A stretch of 64,000 bases of DNA from Smittia aterrima (Eukaryota > Arthropoda > Insecta > Diptera > Chironomidae): the NCBI GenBank assembly GCA_033063855.1, contig CP093830.1, forward strand, positions 21,824,854 through 21,888,853, read 5' to 3'. The notes beneath the pieces were generated by a model. It saw only the letters and a list, made by a program, of their open reading frames with translations, was not told the DNA's origin and did no database searches. Below, one piece after another: positions 1-12,822 of the stretch. How positions within the stretch are numbered: position 1 is the first letter of the stretch; each line of letters starts with the position of its first letter. The translations under genes were made by a program, and so were the position numbers.

Positions 1-2923
1 CGCAATTTCAGAATAATTTAAAGTTCTTCTAAGATTGAGCTAAGCTAAAATTCATTAGGGAATTGTTTGTTCAGTCTAGAGGAACAAATGAAGTTGAAGC
101 TTTGTTTGTTAGAACAATGACTGCTCTTATCTACACGTTGAAGGATGAAGTTTGTTCTAGCTCTTCTCGTAGAGCCATTAGTTTTAAAAGCAAATACGCT
201 TAAGAGCTTACGAATCAAAGTTTCTCTCGTCAAGAGCACGACTTTGTCTGTTATGGATCCAATATTTCTCGTCCTCTAACGATGAACTTATCAAAGGCAT
301 AACGGAAAGTGTTCAACCGCAGCCGAGTAAATCTCCTGCCGTGCTTTAGAAATGTTATTAAAACGATGTTGACACACGACAGAATTTGCTGACTGATATC
401 GAATAAATTTTCGATGAAGTTCAAGGATTTTCACAAAACAAAAAGAAAATTTCGGGCAAAGCTTGTATCGCCAAATCGCCAACTGCTGACACTTCAATAA
501 GAGACATCGTAAACCTCATTTATCAAGAAGACTTCAGCAGATATCACGATAGGAAGCTTTCAGAGTGGGCTGATACTTTTTGATTTGTTTTCCTAGAAAA
601 AGCAAAACTCTGTGATTGAAAAGATTGTCTCAAGTTTCAAATGCTTTGAAAGGTTCTTTTAAAATTGATTTTGAATGAGAAGATTTGAATGGATCATCGT
701 TTGAAACATGAGTCGGAGATGATAGTTCTTGACATTGATTCTACGATTGTCATTTAAATTGCATGTTTTCAGAATAAAATTACGGAATACAAGTCACGTC
801 AGCAAAATGTGTAGTGACTTTATTGCTCTTGTCACTCGAACTTGTGACTTGTTGAAGATTTTGTTTTCAACTTCTCATAATATTTAACCTCGACAACGAC
901 CAAGAGTCGGAGAAAACTTTGATTTCATCATAACAAATGATCAACAACTTGAGGACAAAAGTTTACAGCTGCAACTTTCTCAAGAGTTTGTGGTCATCAG
1001 AACAAATCATCAAAATAGAAGTTGAATTGAGATTTCAGTGTCAAGTTAATACAACAGCCACTCAAACCTCTCTCTCTCTCTCTCTCTCTCATTTCAAGAT
1101 AAAAGCTTAATGCTTTTCATAAGAGAAGACGTTGATTTGAAACTTAGTTCCGAGAAATTTAATCTGAAGGTGGCAACAAGTCTTTGAAACTAAACGAGAA
1201 GTGCATTAACAAAGTGAGAAGATAAATCTTTAAAAGTCAAAGATTTCATTTCTTCGCTTCCTTCGACGTTTGCTCGTGACTTTGATAAACTTATTTACTA
1301 AGAAACTTTGAGAAACTAATGGACTAATGTTTCTGCGAAAATAATTTTCAATTTGAAAATTTCAAGTGAAGTTGATTTGAAAAGATTTTGTTTAAGTTGT
1401 TTTTTAAAGAAGTTCTGAAAGAAGCTCTAACTATGCCAATCGTTCCCTGTTCTCATCAACTAGTTGAACGTCTATTTCTGTAAGTTTCTTTTGAATTCCT
1501 CGATCATTATTGCATCCTGAAATACCTGAAGAGAATATTGGAAAATTGAGAAAACTTCTAGAAAACTTTTTCTCGCAAATTCATAAATTTAATTTAAATT
1601 TAAAACTATTTTCAAGAAGTTGTTTGACTTTAAGTTCAGATTCTTATTGAAAGTCATTTCTTAAAGAAAATTCGACTTTTTCGAAAATTCCTTCAATTCG
1701 AAATGTTTGTTCACATTCTTCATCTTTGCGTCAAAATGTGAAAAGTTTATTAATTAAAACTGGAGACAAAGTGATTTCATCTGAAATTCGTCTTTTCAGC
1801 GAAAGCGATGAAATAACAGTCTTTCCCCGAAGGACTTTCGGCAACATGCAATGAAGCTTTTAAACATCAAGTCGCGTACTTTTTGAATAATCTTATTTAA
1901 TATCGTTAAGGCAATGCGAGACTTTTTACGACAATTACTCTCATTTCGTCTCATTGCTGGTAAAGCTGTTGGAAGGATTTAGGTGCTAAGAGAAAAGTTT
2001 TTCATCGTCACGTTTTAACACAACTTTTATTTTCATCGACTCTTAAAGTTCTCTTAATGTTTAAGGTTGCGAGGCATGCAGCAGCGTTCGTTGGTCTTGC
2101 ATACAATTTATCTCATTCAGCGTTGGTGTGGAAACGAAAAGATTGCTTGCTTTACATCTTGATGCGTCTTCAGGATAAATTGTTTCTTCCGCAAATAAAA
2201 GGAAACGAGCAATGTATTGTAGTCAAGCCAACAATTATGATAATATAATTTAAGTTTATTTTCTCCTTACTCTTCACTTACTTCAAGAAATTTTAATAAT
2301 TTTACCGGAAAGTTTCATTAAATTGTAATTTGTTACTTGAAAGTTTTAATTGGAAAATATTTTAATAAACTTCAAATTAATTAAATTGAAGAGCAAATGG
2401 AAAGTCTACAAAAGAGAAACGAGCAATAGCATAATTGAAACAAATTGAAAACATTTAATTAGATTTGTTTGGTTTCGGGTTTCGTGGTTTTTCGTTTTAA
2501 AAATAAATAATTTTATTTCAATAAATCATTTTTCAGTCACAAAAGCTTCGAAAACAATTTTAAGAGCTTTAACAACCAAAAGTAGTTGTAAATGAAGGAA
2601 ATTTTTCTCAGAAATAATTAGTATTCATTACATCCTTGACAAATCGGTAAGGATCTAAGTTGTGGTTGTATTTTGATATCATAAAAAGATTTTCCACTTT
2701 GAGCGAGAGCTTTTGTTCTCAAATTTAACGAGATGATTAAGTTTTTCTTTACAAACTGTTTCGTTGCAGCAAGAATATGAAGTTCTCAAAGATATTTCTT
2801 CCTTAATTGCAGTTTTCCATCAGTTTCTAGCTTAATTAATGTTTAATCTCCAAGAAACGTTTGCATCATTTTTGAACAGAAGCGCTTTCTGATTTCTTTA
2901 ATTCTTTCTCAAGTTGTGACACG
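1..2923. other. Intergenic sequence, no gene recognised
   Basis: AT-rich sequence in which all open frames are short (under 70 codons), have no recognisable domain and lack a plausible exon structure. A CT microsatellite lies near 1.07 kb. The last few hundred bases are presumably the promoter and 5' UTR of the mannosyltransferase gene starting at 2924; no clear TATA box was seen there. Exons of a gene extending in from the left cannot be excluded, but none was recognised. Confidence 0.6.
1068..1090. repeat. (CT)n microsatellite
   Basis: An uninterrupted run of eleven and a half CT units in noncoding DNA. It reads as (GA)n on the other strand, so it could also serve as a GAGA-factor-type site, but no gene start is evident nearby. 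Confidence 0.9.
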
Positions 2924-5021
2924 ATGAAAGTAAACAAATACAAGAAAATCAAGAATTTTAGTTTATTCACTTATTACTTTTTGGTTGTGATTAGAATTGG
3001 ATTAGTTTTTATTCCTCAATATGGATACATTCACCCAGATGAGTTCTTTCAATCGTCGGAGATTATTTCAGGTAAATTTCAATGAAACTTGGAAAATCTT
3101 GAAAACTCAAAGAAAAATTTATTTTCCAACAGGAGAAACATTTCAACTGGAAGCAACGAGGACTTGGGAGTTCAACAGAACGATGCCAGTTAGAAGCTAC
3201 GCCATTCCATTGCTTTATCTAAAGATTCCGATGTTTTTCTTCAAAATCATTTCGATTTTCACGCGATCAATCTTTGGCTGTGATTTGTTATCGAGCTACT
3301 CGCTTCTTGTGTTTCCACGCATCATCATGGCTCTCATATCGTTCTTCAACGACTTTTGCGTCTACAAGATTTGCAACTCACATAATTTGAAGTATGACAT
3401 TCGATTATTGGCTTTGGCGAGTTCGGGCGTTATGTTAACTTTTGGGATTCGTACCTTCTCAAACACAATCGAAATGGCTCTCTGTTCAGCGTTAATTCTC
3501 ATCGTCAGTGAGTGCATGATATTGTCAAACACTGTCATCTATCAGAAGGAATATCTTGAGAAGAAATATGACGAAGCTGAAAGCATTGGAGATCGAGTAA
3601 AGTACTTCAAGATGCGAATGACTCTGCCTCGTCATTCTTACAGCAAATGCTTTCTACTGTCAACGCTCTGCGTTATCGGAATATTCAACCGTCCAACGTT
3701 TGTCCTCTTTGGATTACCGATTATATTTCATTGGATGATTCGAGGATTTGGAAGTCGCTCCGTCTCGTTTTTCGATTTTAATCTACGAATGCTCTTTTTC
3801 GTTATAAGCGGATTACCTGCGCTACTAGTCATTGTAATCATCGATTCATTCTATTACGGTTATCTGTCGTTGGCGCAAATTTACATCATGGACATTTCGA
3901 TCGAAAATTTCCTCGTTACGCCAGTAAACTTTATTCGTTATAACATCAACCCAGAGAACACAGCATCGCATGGCGTCCATCCGAAATGGCTTCATATGCT
4001 CGTGAACATTCCATTGCTCTACAACATCCTCGGCGTCATTGCTGTTTTCTCGTTCGGGTCAATGTTCTACAAGTTTTGCAAGAAAGAATTTCAAAATTTG
4101 CCCCAGACGCAGTCTTTCGTGTCACTGATGACGAGCGCCATTTTCGTGCCAGTGATTCTGTTGTCCCTCTTCAATCACCAAGAGCCGAGATTCCTTATTC
4201 CAATTACAACTCCTCTCGTTTTGCTTCACGCTCCGAAACTCATAACCGGCGTTAACGTCACTAACTTTTTGAAAGAATCTCAATGGTGCGTAGCGAAACA
4301 GATATCAAACTACATTGACATCTCCATCAGCGGTCGATTCATTTTGAAAGTCTGGTATGCGGTTAACATCATCTTCACAGTTTTTTATGGATTCGTTCAT
4401 CAAGCTGGTGTCGTTCAACTTGCCGACCATTTCTCGAAGCATCATCAAATGCTGCCAACGTCAACACAAATTCATCTTGTCACAAGTCATGTTTACAATA
4501 TTCCGGAGTCACTTCTCGTTCTTCCGCACTCCAGCATGTTCTACACGAACCATCAGACGGGACAGAAATATAAAATCGCGCGTCGATTCTTTGTTCACGA
4601 ATACGCGAGCTTGCAGCTTGATGAAATGTTCAAGAAGCTGAAAAGGTTAACGGACGTTGCCGAAGTGCGAGCAAAGACGAAGAAGATAAATTACGAGATT
4701 TTCGTGGCGTTGCCGACAAGCAAAGCTTTTGAGCTAAACCAGATTTTCGATGAGCATCGAGCTAACTTCCTCTTTAAAGAAGAACGAATCTTCTACCCAC
4801 ATTTGTCGATTGAAGCTTTTCCAAATTTCCATCACATTATCCATCCATGCGAGATCAACGCATCAGATGCAAATGATGTCGACGGAACGTGTGAAATCGA
4901 GAAGGACGACGCTGAGTGGCTTTCGATGGCATCATTCTCACGGAAACTCACGTCTATCGCGCAACAGTTTGGACTCGTCGTCTACAAAGTCGAGGTGAAG
5001 CGGCGGAAAGAGAAGGTGTGA
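2924..5021 (+). CDS. PIGZ: GPI mannosyltransferase 4 (PIGZ/SMP3 family)
   Basis: Two exons, 2924–3071 and 3133–5021, encode 678 residues. The product belongs to the ALG9/PIGB/SMP3 glycosyltransferase family (GT22), ER multipass enzymes that use dolichol-phosphate-mannose; SMP3/PIGZ adds the fourth mannose to the GPI precursor. A hydrophobic N-terminal segment is followed by HPDEFFQ (residues 37–43), the luminal family motif, then a WEF motif and many hydrophobic segments. FNHQEPRFLIP is closer to the SHQE/PHQEPRFL motif of PIGZ than to PIGB. The start at 2924 was chosen because it places HPDEFFQ in frame; the longer open frame from 3021 reads through the 61-bp intron in the wrong frame before it. 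The protein is longer than human PIGZ (about 579 residues), mostly in the hydrophilic tail. AATAAA lies at 5415. PIGB is the main alternative. Confidence 0.85.
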
Positions 5022-8000
5022 AATCTCCCGTCGCGTGTGAGCGTGAAAAGACCGACGTGAAAAGATTATCGTCTAGTCACAACAAATAACGATTAATTTA
5101 ATGTTTCTTTAATCAAACGCAGATGTTAGTTTCACCGCACAAGTTTCATTCGGTGGGATTGTCGATGACGATAATTTTTCTTATTCGTCTTTGCCTTTTG
5201 TCCTCGATATTCGTCACCTAATCGCCTTCGCAATTAAGATTGATTTGAGTTTAGAAAAAATGTCACACTTTCAGTTTCACGAGACCTTTCAATGCTTTTC
5301 GTCATTGACGGATGCGCCCACTAATGTTTCTCTTTGCACCAGCAGCAACATGAACACGTTTTGTCGAAGGAAGAAAAATCTTCGCTGAATGTGAAGAAAT
5401 TACCAAAGAAAAGTAATAAAAAGCTTTTTCACCATCAAGAATGAACAGTTTTTCTTCTCCTTCAATTCATCTTTCTCGCGTTTAAAGTTCGAGCTCGCTC
5501 GTTCCCACCACCTTGAAGAGAATATTCATGGGAAGCGTCTGCTTTCAATGTCATTTATTACACATACGAATCATGCATCGGCGGTGAACGAAAGAAAGAT
5601 CTCTCTCGTTATTATTAAGTCACTTACATGAAGAGCTTGCAGGCAAACGACTGCAACCAAAAGCAGACATCAATCCACTCAACAGCTCAATCAATGAATT
5701 ATAAACCAGCTGTGACTGACGCTCAGCAATTTGTACCATAGTTGGTCTCATTAAAACTGAGATAAACGCTTTACTTATGTTCTTTCTCATTCGTGGTGTG
5801 TGGCGTGAAAACTTCAGACCTGATACGAATTTAATTGTCTCATGAGGTTGTTGCCACGTTTCTCTTTATCTGAACCTCCCAATTTGTTGATTGCGCAATC
5901 ATTGCTTGACGATTATGTCATAATAGCTATAAAGTGGACAGCTACACCTTCCAATTGATTGTGAACAATTTGTCTGCGATATCAAGTTTAATTTCTTGAA
6001 ATTGTTCCGGAAAACATTTTTGCAAATTGGCAAGTTCATTCAAGTCAAAAAAAGCTCTGCTGCTCATTATTTGCGAATTGCTGTCACAATTCTATGTCTC
6101 CAAGACAACTTTTCTACGTCATCTGTTTGACTCCAGATTGCGAACATGAAATATTAAACTTTAGATTATCGCAAAATCTCGTGATCGTCTAAGCACATAA
6201 AAGAAAAGCTTTTTCGTTTCAGGCTTTTCTTTCTCTGGTAATAATTCATTCTTCGTATTCTTGATTCTCTTGAGCTTCCAAAAATAATCAAGCCATTCGC
6301 ATAGCTTTCTCAAGAATTCAATTCTTCTTCTTGTTCAGGATGTCGTAGCAACAGCTCAAGAGAAAAATGTCAAAAACTTGTAGAATTGCTCATGTTCTTG
6401 GTCACGTAAATAATTTCTTAATGCCTTGACAAACTTTTAATCGTCATTTCATGTTTTAATTGAAAAGAGTAATTTAACAAAAATCCTTAGATGGTGATGA
6501 ATAATTCAGTGGAATCACTAAAAGACTTCTCGCTCAATTTACCAGCTGTCGCTCGAAGACATTATCAACGCTTCATCGTGAAATTAAATTTTCAGAATTT
6601 TCAATTAAAGCGACAGACATGCTCTTGCGAGTAATTTGTCAGAGTTATTTATAGTCAATTATTCTTGTGAAATTATCTCGCGAATCCATGCAATTCACTG
6701 CGGATAAGCGAAAAAAAATAAGCTTCCGCACAGATTTTCAATTGAGAAAGTTCAGTGAAGCTTAAAGCCTTTCATTGAACTTTCATTGAGTTGTCAGTTG
6801 CTGAGGAAATCTTCTGAGCTCGACAGAGCGAAATTAAAGATGATTAATTATTCACTTAAGTGAAGGCTTCATATTGCCTAAGGCATTTGTTTTCAATTTC
6901 CACCTCTGAAGCTTTTGAAAAGCTTCAATCATCATTAAATGTCAAATAAACAAAAGTCAAATTGGAATAAATATTTGTCGTTGAGTGAAAGGAGCTTTGG
7001 ACTACGTGACTGCTCGTTACGGAGACTTTAAGAACTTAAAAAAAAATCATAAATGCATTCATAAATCATTGTCCGTTACTTAGTGACACTCAATTTGTTT
7101 TCTTTATTCAAATGTATTCGAGACTTCTTTTTAACTAAAGAAAGATCTTTCAACCCCAACGAGAACGTTCGTCAGTTGAGTGAGCTTTGATATTTCAAAG
7201 AGGACGAGAAAATGTTTTGTCGAAACTCTTTAATTGCTCCCACTTATCGTTCGTCTTGAATAATTTTATTTGAAAATACATTGATCGGTCATCCTCTTCT
7301 GCTGATGTTTGCATGACCCAAGTCAAGTCTCCTTTCACTCCTTAACAATCAATCTAGCACGAGATTCATTTCGAATCTTGTTTATGTCATAAACTTCCAT
7401 CGTCCGTCTGCAGCTTTGCGTTCGAGAGATTATTGAACCTGAAAGGGAACTTTCAAACCTCAGAATGGCAAAGTTTTAATAGAGAGCGGTAAAGTTTTAT
7501 CATAAAGAAACGATCTTGTAAATAGTTTTATGAATGAGCATAAATTTCAAGACGTTAACCTGTCATCTCAAGATTTTCTTTGCATCACTCAATTTATTCT
7601 CGGCGAGAACTTTTTTGTTACAAAAGCGTGTTGTGGAGCTTTCAGCGCGTGAGTTGGCATATTGAATTCTCTGAAAGGAATTCTCAATCTCACGTACGTC
7701 AAATATCCATAAACATTTCAATCCTACTCAAAGAATCGAATTTGTTTATAAATAGAAATTGAAAATTGAAACGCTTTAAGTTGATCGAACATTTTTTTTT
7801 TGTTGTTTTGAAATTGGAATTCAGAATTGTCGTCTCGATTTATTCCATTAATTCGCTTGACGAGATCTCACTGAATTATTTGGGCTACATTTAGTAATCA
7901 TGAACCACTGAACATCAAACGATTCTCTCGCCTCCGTCTTGTCTAGTTCATTAAGTGAACTTCATTTCTATTAACGATAAAAAATATTTAAGCTGACCCA

Positions 8001-10680
8001 ACATCAGCTGACTCCGTCGCTCAAAGTGTTTCCGTCTCATTGAATCCATGATAACATTTCGTTCTTTCGTTTCTCAGCCATGACACGATTCATTTGATTT
8101 GTCGTTATTCATTCCGAGAAGGAATTTGTTTGTTTTGGCAACAAAGGAAGCAGTCAAGCTTTGGCATTCATTTCACTCTTCAACGTTAAGTGTATTAAAG
8201 AGCGATCCCGAAAAGGGCTACTTAGCTCAGAAAGGCTACACAAGAGCCGACAGACATCTGAAAGCTTTTCAGTTGACAATAAACTGCTCGAGAAATAAAA
8301 ACAAAGCGACGAGGAGGGCCTTGAAGCAAGCAACATGGAATAATGTCCGAGCTGAACTTTTATTCCGGTAATAAACGTCACGCGGCAGCCCCGAGATATT
8401 TGCTCTTTACATCATTTTAAAGAACTTAACGCAGTTGCTTAAGGCTATTCGCAATTAAATGAGGTCAGAGATTCTTGCGTAATGTGCTAGGAATATTTTA
8501 TATCGCGTTCAACGCACAAAAGGTTTTAATCGAAAATTTACAAGAGATTCCATTAAACTCCGAAAGGAAATGACTTACAAGGAATTTGGGTCTGTTCCGC
8601 TTCAGAATTCTTCTTGAGAATAAAAATTGTTCTTTCAATTATTTTATTACGAAACGATCTTGACCACTTGAAATCAGTGATATGAGAAAAAGGGTTATCC
8701 TGGTTATTGCGCAACCTTTCGAGAGATCTCTCTCTAGGTGTTCACTGATGTGTTGAAGCATTTCGTTTTGTTTAAGGGGCAACAGCGAACATGACATGAC
8801 TTGACATCAACTACAAAACACTGAAGAATTAATATTTTTGCAATTTCATATTGATTTCACGCCTGATTGACATTCGAACTGGGGTCGATGTAGATGATGA
8901 GTCACTGCTGGCCCAATTTTTCATCGCGCGGATAAATCAACGAGATACTTAAGCGAACGTAAAAATATTGTTTTTTTTGTTTACTACAGCGGCGCTTTAC
9001 GATCTCGTATAACTCGTTTTCTTTTTTTATATTCGCATTATTTTCATGGCACTCACCCGGCGAACGGCATGAGAGCGACACAATCAATCTAAAATAATTC
9101 ATTGTGTAAATTTCATTAAGGACGGGGATCTCGTGTCAGTCATCTGAACTTATTCTTTTTTTAGGCAACGACCTTCTTGGATATTCAGAAACGATTTTTC
9201 AATATCTGACTTAATCTCTAAATGGTTTCAACTGGAGAGATAATAAATTGTCAATGAGTTGAAATTTATGTTCAGAACGTTTTCTTGTTAACCTTTTGAG
9301 ATTTTACTTCTTATTCTTTCTTCCGTCGTAAAGATTTGTCGAGTAACGAGTTTTTTATGATTGCAACTTTAAAGAGCTCTCCACACTATTCTGTGTTCTT
9401 GCAACTTGTTGAATCAATTATGCTTTGCACGAGTAAATTGTAGAGGAACTTACTGCAATATCTCGACTCTCGAGGCGATGAAACGATTTAACTTCACTCA
9501 TCCGACTAAGAGCATCAGTTGCAATTTTATTGAAAAGGATTCGTAATCCAATTCAAATGAAAGTTCTGCTACAAAGTGCAATTTAATTTAAGAACTTAAT
9601 TCGTTTATATCAAACGAAAGAATTATCCTTTGAGAGGACTCTTTGATAGCTTTGAGAGGATTTTTTAAAAGTTCATCTATTGAAATGTTGATGAAAGGAA
9701 ATGATAATTACGTTTCAAATTATTTCAATGAATGCACACTTTTTGTTTTAAAACTCAAAGAATTTACATTGCAATGAAAACTTCAGAAGATTACATTACA
9801 AATTCTTCAGAAGTTCTGTCATCATTCATTCTAGTCTCCAAACGTCATCATGCACACTCCCCAGTGAGCAATCTAGAAGCTTCAAAGCTTCAGGATATTC
9901 ATTTCTCTTCTCAGATGATATCAAGCGATGTACGGATTGTCTAGACGAGTCACATTCTACGTGCATTGGACAAGAAGTTGCCAGAGAAAAGTTTCTTTAT
10001 TTCTTGGAAGTTGAAGGCTAAACTGAAATGGAGAAAATTTACTTATCATTGAGCTCCAAATCGATTTAACCGCATAATCTATCTTCATCCATCAACCTCG
10101 CTCTTACATGACCAAAAGGCGAATCCATTGACCTTAACACTTCATCAATTAGCCGCTAAATTGAACAATGTTAGCTTCTCACTCTGTCACAGCGAGCGGC
10201 GCGTCTTGTCGTTGCAGACTCCACAACATCATTAGCATCGACAAACTCTAACAATTATGATTTATTCCCTTCGCATGTATTTGCATAATAAATGACTTTT
10301 TTTCATTTTTCGCGAGCGAGTTAGTGAACGAACGATCGAATGATGCAAAGCAAGGCAAGACAAGACAATGAATTAATTTCGCCGCTTAACACAACAAAGA
10401 AACGCAACGAATTGCATGCGTTCGAACGAAAACGAAAGTGATACACTTCTGAATCGAATTGCTTCGATGTTCGATGTGTGTATGAATACCAATGCGAGCA
10501 GCGAGAGATGGCAGCTCCCACTTTGCTCTTCGCTGAGTGAATTGGTCCCTGAAGAAGAAAAATCAAACTAGTTCACGTCACGACAGGATTAGAGTCTGCT
10601 TTTATTTCGCTTTACTCTCGTGATTCGCGTTTAATTGTATTCGAATTGCTTTGAACGGATTGCAGCGAACGAGACGCTCC
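5022..10680. other. Gene-poor intergenic region
   Basis: It begins with the probable 3' UTR of the PIGZ gene (AATAAA at 5415) and ends at the TATA box of the cuticular gene. In between are only short frames without recognisable domains, for example 8099–8371 and 7580–7762. The sequence is AT-rich with many A and T runs and no obvious tandem array or transposon end. Regulatory DNA for the cuticular gene is likely at the right end, but no specific site was identified. Confidence 0.6.
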
Positions 10681-10713
10681 TATATAAGAGGTAGGCAAAG
10701 GTTCAATCAGTAT
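10681..10713 (+). promoter_or_regulatory. TATA–Inr core promoter of the cuticular protein gene
   Basis: TATATAAG starts at 10681 and an arthropod initiator TCAGTA lies at 10707–10712. If its A at 10709 is +1, the TATA box starts at −28, close to the canonical spacing. The ATG follows about 53 nt downstream at 10762. TATA promoters are typical of stage-specific cuticle genes. Confidence 0.8.
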
Positions 10714-10761
10714 CATTCAATTCGTGTACATCCATCTCATAACATTCATCAAGAAATAATC

Positions 10762-11619
10762 ATGGCATTCAAGGTACAAGTTTGAATTCTGATCAAGAAA
10801 TTTTTATCTTTAACTTTAATTTCTTAGTTTGTTGCACTTTTCGCTACTTTGGCTATGGCTAACGCTGGACTCATCGCTCATGAGCAACCAGCCTACATCA
10901 GCAGCTACGCAGCACCAGCAGCAGTCAAGACTTTGGTTCAACCAGTCGCTTACTCTGCTGACTACCATCACGCACCAGCAACTTCATCTTCTTCCTTCAC
11001 GAAGACGACTTCATACTCTCAGCCAAAGGCTTATCTTGCTCAGCCAGCTGCCGTTGCTAGCTATCACAGCTATGAACCTCAACAATACGCTGCTGTCGCC
11101 AGCTACCATCATGAACCAGAGACTCACGTCTATGCTGCTCAACCAGCTTACGGATACACTGCTCATGGATCATCAGAACAAAACATCGTCAGATCAGCTC
11201 ATGGAACCGTCAGCCACATCTCGAAAGCCGTTGACACTCCTCACTCAAGCGTTCGCAAATACGACACTCGCATCATCAACGACGGATACAAGACTGTCTC
11301 ATATGCTCAACCAGCCACCTACGTTCAACCAATCCAACACGTTCAGCCAATCCAATATGCCCAACCTTTGGTAACCAAGACTCTTGCTCAACCAGTCATT
11401 GCCAAGACTGTCGTCCATCAACCACAATATCAAACTTATGCTGCTCCTCAATACCAAACTTATGCTGCCCAACCACAATATCAGACTTACGCTGCTCAGC
11501 CACAATATCAGACTTATGCTCAAAGTTCTCCAGTCCTTGCCACCAAAGTTCACTACTCACCAGCCATCGAAGTCGCTCATGCTTCGTTCGAAAGCCCAGT
11601 CGCTCATTACAACTGGTAA
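10762..11619 (+). CDS. Retinin-like low-complexity cuticular protein
   Basis: Two exons, 10762–10773 (only four codons) and 10828–11619, encode 267 residues. A signal peptide runs to about MANAG, followed by Ala/Tyr/Gln/Pro/Val-rich secreted sequence. Splitting the signal peptide with a tiny first exon is characteristic of insect cuticle genes. The central segment with VSHISKAVDTPHSSVRKYDT matches the retinin-type domain found in low-complexity cuticular proteins (CPLCA type) and Drosophila retinin-like proteins; no Rebers–Riddiford chitin-binding consensus is seen. Four tandem QYQTYAA units follow near the C-terminus. It is probably an extracellular structural component of cuticle or corneal lens. 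AATAAA lies at 11721. The overlapping open frames on both strands are by-products of the repeats. The exact CPLC subgroup is uncertain. Confidence 0.85.
11422..11523 (+). repeat. Coding tandem repeat, QYQTYAA units
   Basis: Four successive copies of a 24–27-nt unit encoding QYQTYAA plus Pro or Gln-Pro. Copies differ mainly by synonymous changes such as CAA/CAG and TAT/TAC, suggesting selection on the protein repeat or recent slippage. A second, shorter repeat (VQPIQ) lies just upstream at about 11323–11360. Confidence 0.85.
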
Positions 11620-12366
11620 ACAGTAACAAACTAACAATGTCAACCTTTGAATGATGAAACTTTATTTAAATGAAGAAAGAAAAAAACTTTTCTATGATTT
11701 GCGAAACTTTGAAATTTTAAAATAAATTGTAAAGAGGAAAAAAAAGAAATTTTATTGCGGAAAATTATTTCAGTGAATTCAATTGTTGAATGAAAGTCAA
11801 GCAAAGTTTGCAAACATCTAGCGGAAAGTACTTCTTCGCAATCAAGGAGAAAGGAAATCTCATTAAATTTCTCTGAATAAAAGCTCCTTTTAAAAGAGAA
11901 CTTTTTTAAGAGCGAAGTTTAATTTCGACGATTTATTTTAATTTAAAGTAGAGACGACTCCTAGACGATAATAACAAAGTCTCTGCTTTCATTGTAAGGA
12001 ATCTTTACTAAGGATTATTGTCTGGCGAAGACAGCGAAAAGTTTTACGAAACGAAACATAATTGATGATGAGAACTTTTAAGCTCGTGTTGGACTGAAAA
12101 AAAGTTTTCACTTTCAGTTTGAGTGACGTTCGAGGGAGAACAAGTTCAAATCTTGTGGTCATAATCTTTAAAACGAAGTCAAATTAATAAATTTAAAGTC
12201 GAGATAAGCGATCTGAAAGTCACGTTTTATGGTGAGATTGGACATCGAGTGGTTAATCATTTCTAAATGAACACGATCCAAGGAGAAGCGCTTCTGCGAG
12301 TTTATAAGTAATTTCTGAAAAAAATAAAATTTTGTTTGTTTTTTGTAAATTTTAAAAGATAAAGTA
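11620..12366. other. Cuticular gene 3' UTR and upstream region of CDK2AP1
   Basis: Contains the cuticular gene 3' UTR (AATAAA at 11721–11726), then AT-rich spacer and the presumed 5' region of the CDK2AP1 gene. The minus-strand open frame at 12168–12500 overlaps the CDK2AP1 start and has no recognisable domain. Confidence 0.6.
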
Positions 12367-12822
12367 ATGAACCAGTCAAACCGCGATATGAACTCTTTTC
12401 TCGCCGAGCAAGCAATGCTGCTGGCCAATAATTCCGTTAGCTTAACGCAAATAACGAGTCGGCCGGTGTCGCTTTCGACAAACAACAAATTAAACAACAA
12501 GGCATCTCTAATGGACTCGCAGATTCAAAGTCTTCAAAGCCAAAGCTCTCCAGTGACAACTCCGACACCTTCAAGTTCATCTGTATCGAATCTTTCCAAG
12601 TATTCACAATTACTTTTGGTTTTGGAAGAAATGGGGAAAGATATTCGGTGAGAAAAAAAATATTTCATTAAATTTCCAAAAATTATAAAATTCATTTTCA
12701 GCCCAACTTACTCGGGATCTCGTTCATCAGCTGAAAGGTTGAAGAGAACAATCGTTCATGCAAGGATTCTCGTTCGAGAGTGCTTGTTGGAGACTGAACG
12801 GCAACAAAGTGGACGACAGTAA
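12367..12822 (+). CDS. CDK2AP1: CDK2-associated protein 1 (Doc-1) homolog
   Basis: Two exons, 12367–12647 and 12702–12822, encode 133 residues. The N-terminal 75 or so residues are Ser/Asn/Gln-rich and probably disordered. The C-terminal half is the CDK2AP domain: SKYSQLLLVLEEMGKDIRP, then TYSGS, AERLKR and HARILVRECLLETE, almost collinear with mammalian CDK2AP1/2. CDK2AP1 is a subunit of the NuRD chromatin-remodelling complex and was first described as a CDK2-binding growth suppressor. The intron splits the Arg codon of the DIRP motif, and the joined frame restores the family sequence exactly. A possible AATAAA is at 13407. Confidence 0.9.

Noticed and set aside
2057..2248. 63-codon frame MFKVARHAAA
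   Set aside because: Short, with no recognisable family and no transcription signals.
3021..3132. Open frame continuing upstream of the PIGZ second exon, with its own ATG
   Set aside because: It reads through the 61-bp intron in another frame and loses the HPDEFFQ motif, which is in frame from 2924.
8217..8290. tRNA-like A box (TAGCTCAGAAAGG) with a possible D stem
   Set aside because: No B box, no anticodon arm of proper length and no acceptor-stem complement follow.
8099..8381. Overlapping 90- and 75-codon frames on opposite strands
   Set aside because: No domain, no proper ATG context and no exon partners.
10829..11629. Overlapping open frames on both strands of the cuticular gene
   Set aside because: By-products of the repetitive stop-poor sequence; only the frame with signal peptide and retinin-like domain is supported.
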